A program made the translations under genes and the position numbers. The notes below the pieces were generated by a model. It was not told where the DNA came from. It searched no databases and saw only the letters and a program-made list of their open reading frames with translations. Below are positions 54,768 through 64,000 of a DNA stretch of 64,000 bases, one piece after another. Position 1 is the stretch's first letter. Every line of letters starts with the position of its first letter. The stretch comes from Parafilimonas terrae. Its GTDB lineage: Bacteria; Bacteroidota; Bacteroidia; Chitinophagales; Chitinophagaceae. Location of the stretch: the NCBI RefSeq assembly GCF_900115755.1, contig NZ_FOXQ01000002.1:186001-250000 (forward strand). The letters run 5' to 3'.

Positions 54768-57077
54768 TTACTTCAGCAGCACCCGTACATATTTCCTTCT
54801 TTCAGCAGGCATTACATTTAACGAAATTAATTTTCCATCTTTCAAAGCCGCTTCTACTGTTGTATTATGTGGTGCATGCAGCTTAAATGAAACGTCTTTA
54901 TCTTTTGGCCATGCGCGAAATAAATAAATGTTCTCATCATCCGCCTGTAGCAGCATTTCCTGCAAACCTATCATGGCAGTACCGCCCCAATTCATATCGG
55001 GTGTCCAGTCATATCCCGGCCCAAAGAATGCAGCAAACCGGTGTTTACCTGAAGTAAGCTTCTCCTTTGTCAGATTAAATGCTTCATCTGTTAAACCAAG
55101 CCTTGCAGCAAATATATTTTCCTGCCGCCACCCTTTTGCGCTTTTATTATTCATTACCTGCGGATCATATTTGTAAGTGTTGATAGCAGTATCCAAACCT
55201 GGTTTTCCAATGCCATAAATGCGCCAGGGAAACACAGGATATAACTGTGGAATTTCTGTATTATTAATGCGTTGCCAGGTTTGTGCCGGCGCTATTGTTG
55301 TATGCCCGTTAATATTGGTAAATGGGATAGGAGGAATGCGTTTCAATATAGAATCATATTTTTTATACAAAGAGGAATCAAGGTATGATGAAGGCAGTGC
55401 AAGCAGCTTTTGTAAAATAGTTTGCATGGCGGCTATAACCGTTGTTGAATTATACGTCATCTTATACGTTTCTGCTGCCGAAGTTGGATAGAAAATATAA
55501 TGGCCGGTGCTGTCGAAAGCTTTAACGCCGCGCTGTTTGGCAAGCATAGTATAATGCTGATCAAAAAAATCAATACAGCTTTTTACAAATGGAATGTAAG
55601 AAGATATGTCATCATTGTTATAATGCCATGTTTCCAGCATCATGTTGCAGAATTCAAAAACGGTTTCCCATGTATATTCAAGCCAGGCATTGTATTCAAC
55701 GCCTTTATCAGAATTTTCAGGGCGTTTTAAACCATATTCAAAAACATTCGGCAGGCCAAAATTTTCAAGCTGCTCTGTGAAGCAAGCTCCATCATGGTTC
55801 CAGTAAACCTTACTTCTCAGTTCTGCATTTTTTTGAATTCTTGTATAGAAATCAAACTGGGGTTTCATCATATCAAAATCGCCGCTTTTCAACATGCCAA
55901 AGTAAACCAGGCGCTGGTTTTGAGCCGTAAATGTTCCCCCGCCCCATAGCCTGAAATCGGGCGAAAAATGATAACTGCTTTCTACATACACCGGGTCGAA
56001 TGTGAACAGCCCGCCGTTAAATTTTGTAGGGTACTTCCCATACACATTACAACCAAGCATATAACGCAGCAACTGGTAGTTAATACTCATGGCGCTATCG
56101 GCGCCGTTTATATAAATATAGCTCTTGTTCCAGTATGTATGCCACCAGCTAACTGTTTCTGCAAAAGCATCTTTTTGTTTTTTTGCTAATTGGTAAATTT
56201 CAGTAAGATCATCCATCCATGTTTGAATGTCTTTTGTTTGTTCAGCGTTTAAAACAACAGTTATGTTTTGTTTGCGTACCGGTTTTGTTGTTTGTAAAGA
56301 ATAAGACTTATAATAGCTGTCGGCATATTTTCCTGAATCTATTGCTGAAGCCCGCATACCGCTTGCCAGCATCATCCCGCCAAACGTATTGTTGATAATG
56401 GGGTTGAATAATTCAGGTTTCACTGAATTCATACCTTCTTTTTCAACGGTATAGTCAAAAATGTTTTGTACATCATTTCTGTTGCGGTGATAAAAGATAA
56501 CGGCATTATTATAATAAGCAACTGAATCTTTATAAGTAATAACATCAAAAGACTGCTTCACCTTATAAGAAGTTGAGCGAAGCTCCGGCGCTTCTGTTAT
56601 TATATGATCTTTATATCGCCAGGTTTCAAAAGAAGCCTGTATGTTCACTGGCCTTTTGCTTTTAACATCAGCATGAATAACCGGCTTAAAAACATCAACC
56701 CATACAACAACTTTAATATCTTTTGTTGTAATCACCACATTACCATCTTTAATATTTAAAACTTGTTTAAAGGATGCATCATTAAATGGATCAGGTGAAA
56801 TTTTTATGCGAATGCGCCCTGGTTTAAACATGGCATTGTTTTCATCAAAGGTCCCGCCCTGTGCCATATAAAAAAGTATATCGCCTTTTTCAACCCAAAC
56901 ATTTAAACCAATATTACCACCGCCGCAGGGCATAGATTCAGATGCATTTTTACTCTGCGTATTCCATTCAACATTGCAGGAAGTTATGCCTGCATTTTGG
57001 CTAACTGCTTTCTGGCAAATCAATATCAGCAATAATTGCAAACCTGTATATAAAATAAACCGCATAAGGCAAATCAT
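54768..57077 (-). CDS. Secreted DUF5703 domain glycosidase-like protein
   Basis: The 769-aa protein has a signal peptide (LLLILICQKAVSQ). An N-terminal DUF5703-type beta domain begins at CNVEWNTQSKNASESMPCGG and includes GNIGLNVWVEKGDILFYMAQ. A large (alpha/alpha)6-like region follows (about 330-650), with WHTYWNKSYIYING, NVYGKYPTKFNGGLFTFDP and WGGGTFTAQNQRLVYFGMLK. The C-terminal part has GPGYDWTPDMNWGGTAMIGL. It resembles fucosidase-like six-hairpin enzymes such as GH95; substrate unknown. Start at ATG 57077 or ATG 57065. Transcribed divergently from the GH2 gene. Confidence 0.8.
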   Translation of the reverse strand: MICLMRFILYTGLQLLLILICQKAVSQNAGITSCNVEWNTQSKNASESMPCGGGNIGLNVWVEKGDILFYMAQGGTFDENNAMFKPGRIRIKISPDPFNDASFKQVLNIKDGNVVITTKDIKVVVWVDVFKPVIHADVKSKRPVNIQASFETWRYKDHIITEAPELRSTSYKVKQSFDVITYKDSVAYYNNAVIFYHRNRNDVQNIFDYTVEKEGMNSVKPELFNPIINNTFGGMMLASGMRASAIDSGKYADSYYKSYSLQTTKPVRKQNITVVLNAEQTKDIQTWMDDLTEIYQLAKKQKDAFAETVSWWHTYWNKSYIYINGADSAMSINYQLLRYMLGCNVYGKYPTKFNGGLFTFDPVYVESSYHFSPDFRLWGGGTFTAQNQRLVYFGMLKSGDFDMMKPQFDFYTRIQKNAELRSKVYWNHDGACFTEQLENFGLPNVFEYGLKRPENSDKGVEYNAWLEYTWETVFEFCNMMLETWHYNNDDISSYIPFVKSCIDFFDQHYTMLAKQRGVKAFDSTGHYIFYPTSAAETYKMTYNSTTVIAAMQTILQKLLALPSSYLDSSLYKKYDSILKRIPPIPFTNINGHTTIAPAQTWQRINNTEIPQLYPVFPWRIYGIGKPGLDTAINTYKYDPQVMNNKSAKGWRQENIFAARLGLTDEAFNLTKEKLTSGKHRFAAFFGPGYDWTPDMNWGGTAMIGLQEMLLQADDENIYLFRAWPKDKDVSFKLHAPHNTTVEAALKDGKLISLNVMPAERRKYVRVLLK

Positions 57078-57286
57078 TCTGATTCAATATTACAAATACT
57101 TGGCAAGTAATAAAATGCATTCCTGCGCATAGTTAAATAATCCATGTGTTCAGTTATAACTTCCATTGGCTAAAGTATCTGCCCATTCTACTTTTACATC
57201 ACAGTAGTTAATACTAAAATTTTTTACAGCAATCGATACCGGGGTAGTGAGTCTTCGCTTGCCCTTTTTTATTTTTATGTTTATGT

Positions 57287-59671
57287 ATGAAAAAGATTTT
57301 TGCTATTGCCATATTGATTAGCAGCTTTGGTCATATGCATGCCCAAACCAATAACTATGTTTTATTTGATGATGACTGGCTGTTTTATCGTGGCGCCGCC
57401 CAGGGGGCTGAAGCCATAAATTTTGATGATAAAGATTGGCGTAAAACAGATTTACCACACGACTGGAGCATTGAAAATATTCCCTATACAAATTCACCTT
57501 TTGCAAAAAATGCAACAGGCCAGGCAAGCACGGGGTTTACAGAAAATGGCATCGGCTGGTACAGGAAATTATTCACCGTTCCTTCTTCATACAACAATAA
57601 AAAAATTTATATACAGTTTGATGGTGTATATATGAATTGCAAGGTTTGGCTGAATGGAAAAAGTTTAGGCAGGCATCCTTATGGCTATACATCTTTCTAT
57701 TTTGATATCACTGATAAATTAAGGAAGGACACAGTTAATATACTTGCTGTTGAAGTGAAAAATGAAGGTGAGAACAGCAGGTGGTATGCGGGCTCAGGCA
57801 TTTACCGCCATGTATGGTTAAGGGCTGTTGAACCTGTTCATATTGATAATTGGGGAACATATATTACAACGGCAAACGCAACCGGTAAATCTGCAACAGT
57901 AAATATTATTACATCAATAAAAAATGCTTCATCAAATAATAATGCTGTTAAACTTGTAACAAATATTATAGATTCGTCCGGTAAGCAGGTTGCTGTTGTT
58001 ACAACGTCTCAAAACATAAGCGGGGATAGCGTTTCAGCTATCAGCCAGTCTGCACAAATTAATGAACCTGCATTGTGGTCTGCTGATCATCCATCCTTAT
58101 ACAAAGCGCTGACTGAAGTATTTGTTGACGATAAAAAAACAGATACCTATATAACTTCTTTCGGCATCCGCACTATTTCTTTTTCTGCAGATAAGGGCTT
58201 TTTGCTTAACGGTGTTTCAACAAAATTAAAAGGAGGCTGCATTCATCATGATAACGGCCCGCTTGGCGCAAAAGCTTATGATGATGCCGAAATAAGAAAG
58301 ATAAAATTATTGAAAGATGCGGGCTATAATGCCATTCGCAGCGCACACAATCCGCCTTCACCTGCATTGCTCAATGCCTGCGACAGTTTAGGCATGCTGG
58401 TGATTGATGAGGCATTTGATACATGGAACGATCCGAAAAACCCGCTTGATTATAATTTATATTTTAATGACTGGTGGCAGCGTGATATAAAAAGCATGAT
58501 TGAACGCGACCGCAATCATCCATCCGTTATTATGTGGAGTATAGGCAATGAAATTCCCCACCGCGAAAAACCTGAAGTGGCCGTTGTTGCAAAAAAATTG
58601 TCAGCTTATGTAAAGCAATTGGACAATACAAGGCCCGTAACTGCCGGTGTAAATGGTATTGATAAAGACAAAGATGATTTTATATCGGCGCTTGATGTGG
58701 CCGGCTACAATTATGCTGTTGATAAATATGAAAGCGATCACAAACGTTTGCCTTCTCGCATTATGTTTGCCTCAGAGTCTTTTCCGTTGGATGCATTTGA
58801 TTACTGGATGGCTGTGAAAGATAATAATTATGTTATTGGTGATTTTGTATGGACGGCGTACGACTATATTGGCGAAGCAAGCATTGGCTGGCTGGGCTAT
58901 CCGCAAACGCAGGCATTTTATCCCTGGAACCTTGCTTATTGCGGCGATATTAACATCTGCGGATGGAAGCGGCCGCAATCTTATTACCGCGATGCTTTAT
59001 GGAAAGAGAACCAAGTTTCAATATTTGTTGAACCGCCAACAGCTTCATTCCCTGCAAATAAAAATAAAGCAGGCTGGAGCCGCTGGGAATGGAATGATGT
59101 TGTTGCAAGATGGAACTGGAAAGGCTATGAAAATAAGCCTTTGAATGTAGTTGTATATTCATCCTGCGATGAAGTGGAATTGTTTTTAAACAATAAATCT
59201 TTAGGCAGAAAAAAAACAACGAGGGCTGAAAAATACCTTGCAATATTTAGTGTGCCATACACAACAGGCGAATTGAAAGCGATAGGTTATACCAACAATA
59301 AAAAGGTGAATGAATCCATATTAAAAACGGCAGGCAATGTAACGGGGCTAAATATTACAGCAGATAGACAAGTTGTGCGTGCTAATAACCAGGATTTGAT
59401 TTATATAAATATTGAAGCGATTGATAAAAACGGAACCATTAACCCTGAAGCGAATATGCCGCTGACATTTAACGTAAGTGGCGCAGGAACAATTGCTGGT
59501 GTTGGCAATGCTGATCCAACAAGCGTGGAAAGCAATCAATCGAATAAGCGCAAAACCTGGCGCGGCAAATGCTTGCTGATTGTAAAATCCGGAAAGCAAA
59601 AAGGGGAAATTCACATTACTGCAACATCGGGCAATATTAAAAGCAGGGAATTAATAATTAAAGTTGATTGA
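57287..59671 (+). CDS. Secreted GH2 beta-galactosidase-like enzyme
   Basis: The 794-aa protein has a signal peptide (MKKIFAIAILISSFGHMHAQ), the GH2 sugar-binding domain (about 25-185; WRKTDLPHDWSIE and SGIYRHVWL), an Ig-like domain, and the catalytic barrel (about 300-590). The barrel includes KGGCIHHDNGPLGAKAYDDA, VIMWSIGNEIPHR with the acid/base Glu, and RIMFASESFPLDAFD with the probable nucleophile Glu. C-terminal beta domains (DUF4982-like, then Ig-like) complete the usual form in Bacteroidota. The exact sugar could be a galactoside, glucuronide or similar. Confidence 0.88.
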   Translation: MKKIFAIAILISSFGHMHAQTNNYVLFDDDWLFYRGAAQGAEAINFDDKDWRKTDLPHDWSIENIPYTNSPFAKNATGQASTGFTENGIGWYRKLFTVPSSYNNKKIYIQFDGVYMNCKVWLNGKSLGRHPYGYTSFYFDITDKLRKDTVNILAVEVKNEGENSRWYAGSGIYRHVWLRAVEPVHIDNWGTYITTANATGKSATVNIITSIKNASSNNNAVKLVTNIIDSSGKQVAVVTTSQNISGDSVSAISQSAQINEPALWSADHPSLYKALTEVFVDDKKTDTYITSFGIRTISFSADKGFLLNGVSTKLKGGCIHHDNGPLGAKAYDDAEIRKIKLLKDAGYNAIRSAHNPPSPALLNACDSLGMLVIDEAFDTWNDPKNPLDYNLYFNDWWQRDIKSMIERDRNHPSVIMWSIGNEIPHREKPEVAVVAKKLSAYVKQLDNTRPVTAGVNGIDKDKDDFISALDVAGYNYAVDKYESDHKRLPSRIMFASESFPLDAFDYWMAVKDNNYVIGDFVWTAYDYIGEASIGWLGYPQTQAFYPWNLAYCGDINICGWKRPQSYYRDALWKENQVSIFVEPPTASFPANKNKAGWSRWEWNDVVARWNWKGYENKPLNVVVYSSCDEVELFLNNKSLGRKKTTRAEKYLAIFSVPYTTGELKAIGYTNNKKVNESILKTAGNVTGLNITADRQVVRANNQDLIYINIEAIDKNGTINPEANMPLTFNVSGAGTIAGVGNADPTSVESNQSNKRKTWRGKCLLIVKSGKQKGEIHITATSGNIKSRELIIKVD

Positions 59672-59974
59672 TGTTGTTGTTTTATAGATAAAGTTGTTTA
59701 TACTTATTTTAACCGCATAGAAACAAAGTAATTACTCAGGGAAATGTATTTAGCATTAAGTAAAGTACAAAGTGCATCAAAGCATTTTCATCAAAGATGA
59801 AAACCTTTGTGCCGCTTTTGTCCTTGCCTATGCTAAAAAACTATATATCTATGTGGTTTGTTTCAAAAGTTTAAACAGGCCCGATGTTATAATTCCGGCC
59901 AATGCAAAAACCGGTTCAGCTTTATAGCAACTACATCAATTGGTTCAATAGGTATTATTTGAAATGAATAAAAC
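59672..59974. other. Intergenic region with a dispersed repeat
   Basis: About 300 bp without a gene. AACCGCATAGAAACAAAG (59711-59728) is an imperfect inverted match to 59841-59859, which ends in ATGTGGTTT. These CATAG-type ends recall other palindromic repeats in the window. Confidence 0.5.
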
Positions 59975-61069
59975 ATGAAGCATTTAATAATTGTTATAAT
60001 AAGCTGCTTATTTTTTCAGCATATCATCGCTCAATCAAATTATAAACCCGTTAGTCCGCAAATAATGCAACAAGTTTATGAAGAAGTGAAAACACCTTAT
60101 AAATATGGGCTTGTTGTAACAGCGCCGGACTCAGCCGGTAAAACAGACTGCCCCACTGTTTTCAGGCACAACAATGCATGGTATATGAGTTATATTTTTT
60201 TTGATGGCAAAGGTTATGAAACATGGCTTGCGCAAAGCGATGATTTATTGCATTGGAAAACTTTGGGCAAACTTTTATCTTTTTCAAAAGATACAAGTTT
60301 ATGGGATGCGCAGCAGAAAGCGGGTTATGCTGTACTGCAGGATGACCAGTGGAATGGCAGCTATCAGTTATTGCAGTATGATGATAAATACTGGATGACC
60401 TATATCGGCGGAAAAGAGAATGGATATGAAGCAGGTGATTTAAGTATTGGCATAGCTTATACAAATATTGATATTTCGGGGCCGCATGAATGGCAAACGC
60501 TGCCGCAGCCTGTTTTAACCAAAAATGATAAAGATGTGCGCTGGTGGGAAAACAGGAAGCTGTTTAAAAGCACGGTGATTTGGGATAAGTCAAAAACAAC
60601 AGGCCATCCGTTTGTAATGTATTATAATGCTAACGGCGATACAACACACGTAGCTAAAACGCAGTGGTTTGAGCGTATCGGCATGGCGGTATCTGATGAT
60701 ATGAAACATTGGGAGCGCTATCAAAATAATCCTGTATTAATGCATGAACAAGGCATAACCGGCGACCCACAGATACAAAAGATTGGCAACCTGTGGGTGA
60801 TGTTTTATTTTGGCGCTTTCTGGAAAAATAAAGATGGCGCTTTCAACCGCTTTGCCTGTTCGTATGATATGGTGCATTGGACAGACTGGACAGGCGATGA
60901 CCTTATTAAGCCATCCGTAGATTATGATAAACGTTTTGCGCATAAATCTTTTGTGTTGAAATATAATGGCATTGTATATCATTTTTATTGCGCGGTTGAT
61001 GATAAGGATCATCGCGGTATTGCTGTGGCAACATCAAAAGACTTTGGCAAAAGCAATCTTCATTTCTAA
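59975..61069 (+). CDS. Secreted five-bladed beta-propeller glycosidase (GH43/GH117-like)
   Basis: The 364-aa protein has a signal peptide (MKHLIIVIISCLFFQHIIAQ) and repeated propeller blades of the GH43/GH32/GH117 type. The pattern of Asp-Pro and Trp-x-x-Tyr segments includes DCPTVFRHNNAWYMSYIFFD, SDDLLHWKTLGKLL, YDDKYWMTYIGG, ITGDPQIQKIGNLWVMFYFG and AHKSFVLKYNGIVYHFYCAV. Candidate catalytic acids are the Asp residues at the blade starts. The exact family and substrate are not certain. It lies in the same direction as GH2, about 300 bp after it. Confidence 0.78.
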   Translation: MKHLIIVIISCLFFQHIIAQSNYKPVSPQIMQQVYEEVKTPYKYGLVVTAPDSAGKTDCPTVFRHNNAWYMSYIFFDGKGYETWLAQSDDLLHWKTLGKLLSFSKDTSLWDAQQKAGYAVLQDDQWNGSYQLLQYDDKYWMTYIGGKENGYEAGDLSIGIAYTNIDISGPHEWQTLPQPVLTKNDKDVRWWENRKLFKSTVIWDKSKTTGHPFVMYYNANGDTTHVAKTQWFERIGMAVSDDMKHWERYQNNPVLMHEQGITGDPQIQKIGNLWVMFYFGAFWKNKDGAFNRFACSYDMVHWTDWTGDDLIKPSVDYDKRFAHKSFVLKYNGIVYHFYCAVDDKDHRGIAVATSKDFGKSNLHF

Positions 61070-61123
61070 ATGTTTATATTGATGTACACCACTTGTTTAG
61101 CATGATAAAATGTTGTTTAAAGA

Positions 61124-61151
61124 AAAGGGATACCGAAAAAAGTATCCTTTC
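61124..61151 (+). terminator. Weak hairpin after the propeller glycosidase
   Basis: GGGATAC pairs with GTATCCT-type sequence across a CGAAAAAA loop, with a few A-T pairs outside. It lies about 55 bp after the stop. The stem is short and lacks a long T-run. Confidence 0.4.
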
Positions 61152-61324
61152 GTTTGAAAGCTTATTAATAACTGCCTGCAGGTTTAAAGAAAGCAGTTTC
61201 TATGATTAACAATAATCTCCTGCGATGGCCTTTAGTAAAATAATCCATCTCCTTATTATTATCTGTCATTGTTTACGGATTAGGCCCAACGTACTTTGTA
61301 ACTGATTTTTATGATGATATAATT

Positions 61325-61771
61325 ATGTTGCAATTAAAGTATTTTGACGATTATGCCATTGATGAAAAACGCACTTCTCAAGGGCGCACCATAACGGAAA
61401 CCGATATTATTTTACATGCGGGCCAAACAGGCGATTTCTTCCCGCACCATGTTGATGAAGAATGGTGTAAAACGCAACCTTTCAAAAGAAGGATTGCACA
61501 TGGCACACTTATTTTCAGTATTGGCATTGGCCTTACTGCGAATGTTATCAACGAAGCTTCTATGACGTATGGTTATGACAGGCTGCGTTTTATCAACCCA
61601 GTGTTTATCGGCGACACTATTCATGCGGTGGTTACCATCTCTTCAAAAAAAGAGCATAAAAAACCAGGGTATGGATTGGTAACAGAAAGGGTGGAAGTGG
61701 TTAACCAGGAAGGCGCAATTGTTATGGCCTGCGAACATCTTTTATTGGTTAAGAAAAAGATATTGGAATGA
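61325..61771 (+). CDS. MaoC family (R)-hydratase/dehydratase
   Basis: The 148-aa hot-dog protein matches MaoC-type enoyl-CoA hydratases. It has [20 protein letters not shown] with the catalytic Asp and His of the family's D-x-x-P-x-H motif, [14 protein letters not shown], and the strand motif [16 protein letters not shown]. Its stop overlaps the next gene by four bases (ATGA), so it is part of a coupled operon with the solute-binding-like protein and the CoA-transferase. Together they suggest degradation of a small carboxylic acid as its CoA ester. Confidence 0.9.
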   Translation: MLQLKYFDDYAIDEKRTSQGRTITETDIILHAGQTGDFFPHHVDEEWCKTQPFKRRIAHGTLIFSIGIGLTANVINEASMTYGYDRLRFINPVFIGDTIHAVVTISSKKEHKKPGYGLVTERVEVVNQEGAIVMACEHLLLVKKKILE

Positions 61772-62928
61772 CTGAATTGAAAGGCATAACCTGGAACCAT
61801 AGCAGGGGTTTTACGCCATTGCAGGCATGTTGCCAGCGTTACCAGGATAAGTATAAGAATATACAGGTTGAATGGCATAAACGATCGTTGCAGGCTTTTG
61901 CAGATTTTTCTGTGGAGGATTTATCTAAGCAATATGATGTTTTAATAATAGATCATCCTTCAGTTGGTGAAGCGTTTCACAGCAATTGTTTTATTCATTT
62001 CAATGAATATATAAACAAAGATGTATTAAATGAACTTGCTGCAAATTCCACCGGCTTATCTTATCAAAGTTATACATATAAAAATGCACAGCTTGCCTTG
62101 CCCGTTGATGCGGCAGCGCCGGCGAGCAGTTTGCGTAAAGACTTATTTCTGCAACATAATGAAGCCGTTCCGCAAACATGGGAACAATTAATTGCGTTAG
62201 CTGATAAAGGCAAGGTTGCGCTGCCTGCCATTCCTATTGACATGCTGATGAATTTTTATATGCTTTGCATTGCCTGTGGCAATACACCTTTTTCAAACAA
62301 TAAAGAAGTGATTGACGATGAAACAGGAGAAAATGCCTTACAATTAATGGCTGGATTGTACAGCAGGCTTGATGAAAAAATGTTCCATTGCAATCCGATA
62401 GCTATTGCTGAACTGATGAGCTTAACGGATGAATATTGGTATTGCCCGTTCAGCTATGGTTATTCAAATTATACACGAAAGAATTATGCTGAAAAGCTTT
62501 TAACATACAATGACGTTGTTAGTTATAGCGGCGCCAAACTCTGCCCAACCTTAGGCGGCACCGGCATTGCTGTTTCTGCACACAGTAAACATATTACTGA
62601 AGCGGTACACATTGCAATGATGCTGGCTTCAGAAAGTATTCAATCAGGCCTGTATGTTGAACATGGCGGGCAACCGGCACACATAAAAGCCTGGCAGAGT
62701 GATTACGCAAATAACCTTACCAATAATTATTTTATTGATACATTACCTGCACTTCAAAGGGCCTGGCTGAGGCCGCGTTATCACGGCTATTTGCAATTCC
62801 AGGATGAAGCAGGATATGTTTTACATGAGCATTTACATAAGCAAACATCATCTTCTAAAAACATAATGCCGCTATTAAACAAATTGTACAGGAAAAGTCA
62901 GGCTAATGAAAAATCAATAACAGTATGA
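61768..62928 (+). CDS. Solute-binding-protein-like protein without signal peptide
   Basis: The 386-aa protein has the pattern of type 1 extracellular sugar- or iron-binding proteins: [73 protein letters not shown] and [20 protein letters not shown]. But the start [14 protein letters not shown] gives no signal peptide or lipobox, so it should stay in the cytoplasm. No permease or ATPase gene is next to it. It overlaps both neighbours by four bases. It may act as an enzyme-associated binding protein or sensor for the acid handled by the MaoC/CoA-transferase pair. Function inferred. Confidence 0.75.
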   Translation: MTELKGITWNHSRGFTPLQACCQRYQDKYKNIQVEWHKRSLQAFADFSVEDLSKQYDVLIIDHPSVGEAFHSNCFIHFNEYINKDVLNELAANSTGLSYQSYTYKNAQLALPVDAAAPASSLRKDLFLQHNEAVPQTWEQLIALADKGKVALPAIPIDMLMNFYMLCIACGNTPFSNNKEVIDDETGENALQLMAGLYSRLDEKMFHCNPIAIAELMSLTDEYWYCPFSYGYSNYTRKNYAEKLLTYNDVVSYSGAKLCPTLGGTGIAVSAHSKHITEAVHIAMMLASESIQSGLYVEHGGQPAHIKAWQSDYANNLTNNYFIDTLPALQRAWLRPRYHGYLQFQDEAGYVLHEHLHKQTSSSKNIMPLLNKLYRKSQANEKSITV

Positions 62929-64000
62929 AAAACCGTTTACCATTAAAAGGCGTTACCATACTTGAGTTCAGCCAGTATTTATCGGGCCCTTCTGCCGGCT
63001 TAAGGCTTGCAGATTTTGGGGCGCGTGTTATAAAAATTGAGCGCCCGGAAACAGGTGATGCAGGCCGAAAGCTTGCTATTAAAAACATGTGGGCAGGGAG
63101 CGATTCGTTGTTGTTCAATACCATTAACCGCAATAAAGAAAGCGCTGTTGCCGATCTTAAAAATGAAGATGACCGCCTGTTTATACAGGCGCTTATAAAA
63201 AAGGCCGATGTAATTACGCATAACTTCAGGCCGGGTGTTATGGAAAAATACGGACTTGGTTATAATGAAGTAAAAAAGATCAATGCTTCCATTATTTATG
63301 CAAGCATTAGCGGTTATGGAAACACAGGCCCGTGGAAAAATTTGCCTGGCCAGGATTTATTACTGCAGGCAGTAAGCGGGCTGGCTTATACAACGGGGAA
63401 CCATAGCGATGCGCCTGTACCATTTGGCCTGTCAATTGGCGATTATATGGCGGGCTCACATTTGGCGCAAGGTATTCTTGCAGCGCTTATACGCAGGCAT
63501 AAAACCAAACAGCCTGCATTGATTGAAGTGAGCTTGCTGGAAAGCATTCTTGATTTTCAATTTGAATTACTTACTACATTTTATGCAAACGGCATACAGC
63601 CCAAACGCAGTGAAATAAGTAACGGCAATCCTTTACTGGCGCCGCCTTACGGTATTTATAAAACGAAAGACGGTTACATTGCCATTGCAATGACCAATCT
63701 TGATGTGTTGGCGCATGCATTGGATTGCGATGCCATATTGCTTTATGAACAGGAGCATGTTTTTATACAGCGCGATGCCATAAAAAAATTATTGGCAGAT
63801 CATCTTGCAACACACATAACAACTTACTGGCTTGAAAAATTACACCGGCAAAAAATATGGGCCATACAGGTGCTTAACTGGAAACAGTTGCGGGCAGAAG
63901 AAGCATATAAAGGCTTAAAGACTGAACAACACGTTGAATTAAACAATGGCGGTTCATTCATCACAACAAGGTGCCCGGTAAAAATAAATGGCGAATATTT
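62925..64000 (+). CDS. Class III CoA-transferase (CaiB/BaiF type), 3' end outside window
   Basis: The frame starts at ATG 62925, overlapping the previous stop by four bases, and stays open to the end of the window (358 codons). It has the family start LKGVTILEFSQYLSGPSAGL and RLADFGARVIKIERPETGD. Next come FNTINRNKESAVADLK, ADVITHNFRPGVMEKYGLGY and IYASISGYGNTGPW. The catalytic Asp lies in GLSIGDYMAGSHLAQGILAA. These enzymes move CoA between carboxylic acids. Only the C-terminal part is missing. Confidence 0.93.
   Translation, partial: MKNRLPLKGVTILEFSQYLSGPSAGLRLADFGARVIKIERPETGDAGRKLAIKNMWAGSDSLLFNTINRNKESAVADLKNEDDRLFIQALIKKADVITHNFRPGVMEKYGLGYNEVKKINASIIYASISGYGNTGPWKNLPGQDLLLQAVSGLAYTTGNHSDAPVPFGLSIGDYMAGSHLAQGILAALIRRHKTKQPALIEVSLLESILDFQFELLTTFYANGIQPKRSEISNGNPLLAPPYGIYKTKDGYIAIAMTNLDVLAHALDCDAILLYEQEHVFIQRDAIKKLLADHLATHITTYWLEKLHRQKIWAIQVLNWKQLRAEEAYKGLKTEQHVELNNGGSFITTRCPVKINGEY

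Overview
The window is from a member of the Bacteroidota, most likely a Chitinophagaceae-type soil or freshwater bacterium. Evidence for this includes a type IX secretion (T9SS) C-terminal sorting domain with a GEVED domain, a GLPGLI-family protein next to an outer-membrane beta-barrel, bacillithiol synthesis (BshA), two GH144-type beta-glucanases, a Bacteroidota-style promoter (TTTG, then TAnnTTTG) upstream of cas10, and an AT-rich genome with few obvious Shine-Dalgarno sites. The assignment is inferred from gene content only.

Layout. (1) 1-593 is the 3' part of a LuxR-type response regulator. (2) 630-10972 is a complete type III-A (Csm) CRISPR locus, all read on the minus strand. Its order is cas10 (no HD domain), csm2, csm3, csm4, csm5, then an accessory block (a Crn2/DUF1874 ring nuclease broken by one base, a 54-residue single-pass membrane protein, a 290-residue two-helix membrane protein, the Csx3/Crn3 ring nuclease), then cas6, an N-terminally truncated cas1, cas2 and an array of 26 identical repeats plus 2 decayed ones. 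(3) 11.5-13.0 kb is a gene graveyard (HipA-type toxin, a MARQTG-type hypothetical, a staphylococcal-nuclease homologue) next to tRNA-Asp. (4) 13.4-21.3 kb holds secreted carbohydrate functions: a T9SS-exported protein, two GH144-like enzymes around a glycerophosphodiesterase-like protein, and the glycogen branching enzyme. (5) 21.6-25.2 kb has an outer-membrane barrel plus a GLPGLI protein. (6) 25.2-30.5 kb has bshA, a Uma2-family gene and the heme genes hemF, hemB and hemL. (7) 30.9-33.6 kb has an esterase and a GH30-like glycosidase. (8) 33.7-51 kb is mostly housekeeping and signalling: DUF5362, a PAS histidine kinase, dipeptide epimerase, BaiN-type flavoprotein, PhoH, DinB-like, PanB, Ppx/GppA, OmpA lipoprotein, SDR, L,D-transpeptidase, a DUF1624-like membrane protein, dodecin, and an OmpR-type two-component pair. 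(9) 51.4-61.1 kb has NDH-2, a hexuronate-type MFS transporter and three secreted glycosidases. (10) 61.3-64.0 kb is an overlapping operon of a MaoC hydratase, a solute-binding-protein-like protein without a signal peptide, and a class III CoA-transferase that runs off the end.

The most notable region is the CRISPR locus. Cas10 keeps the GGDD cyclase motif but has lost the HD nuclease. No CARF-domain nuclease (Csm6, Can1/2, Card1) is present, yet two unrelated cyclic-tetra-adenylate ring nucleases are. The only candidate effectors are the two uncharacterised membrane proteins lying between the ring nucleases. The simplest reading is a signalling-only type III system whose cyclic oligoadenylate output acts at the membrane. 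The adaptation module looks disabled because the Cas1 remnant lacks the N-terminal domain and the catalytic glutamate.

Dispersed palindromic repeats lie between genes. They include an element with GTCATTTCGA ends that carries a GIY-YIG nuclease gene, and a shorter relative without a gene.
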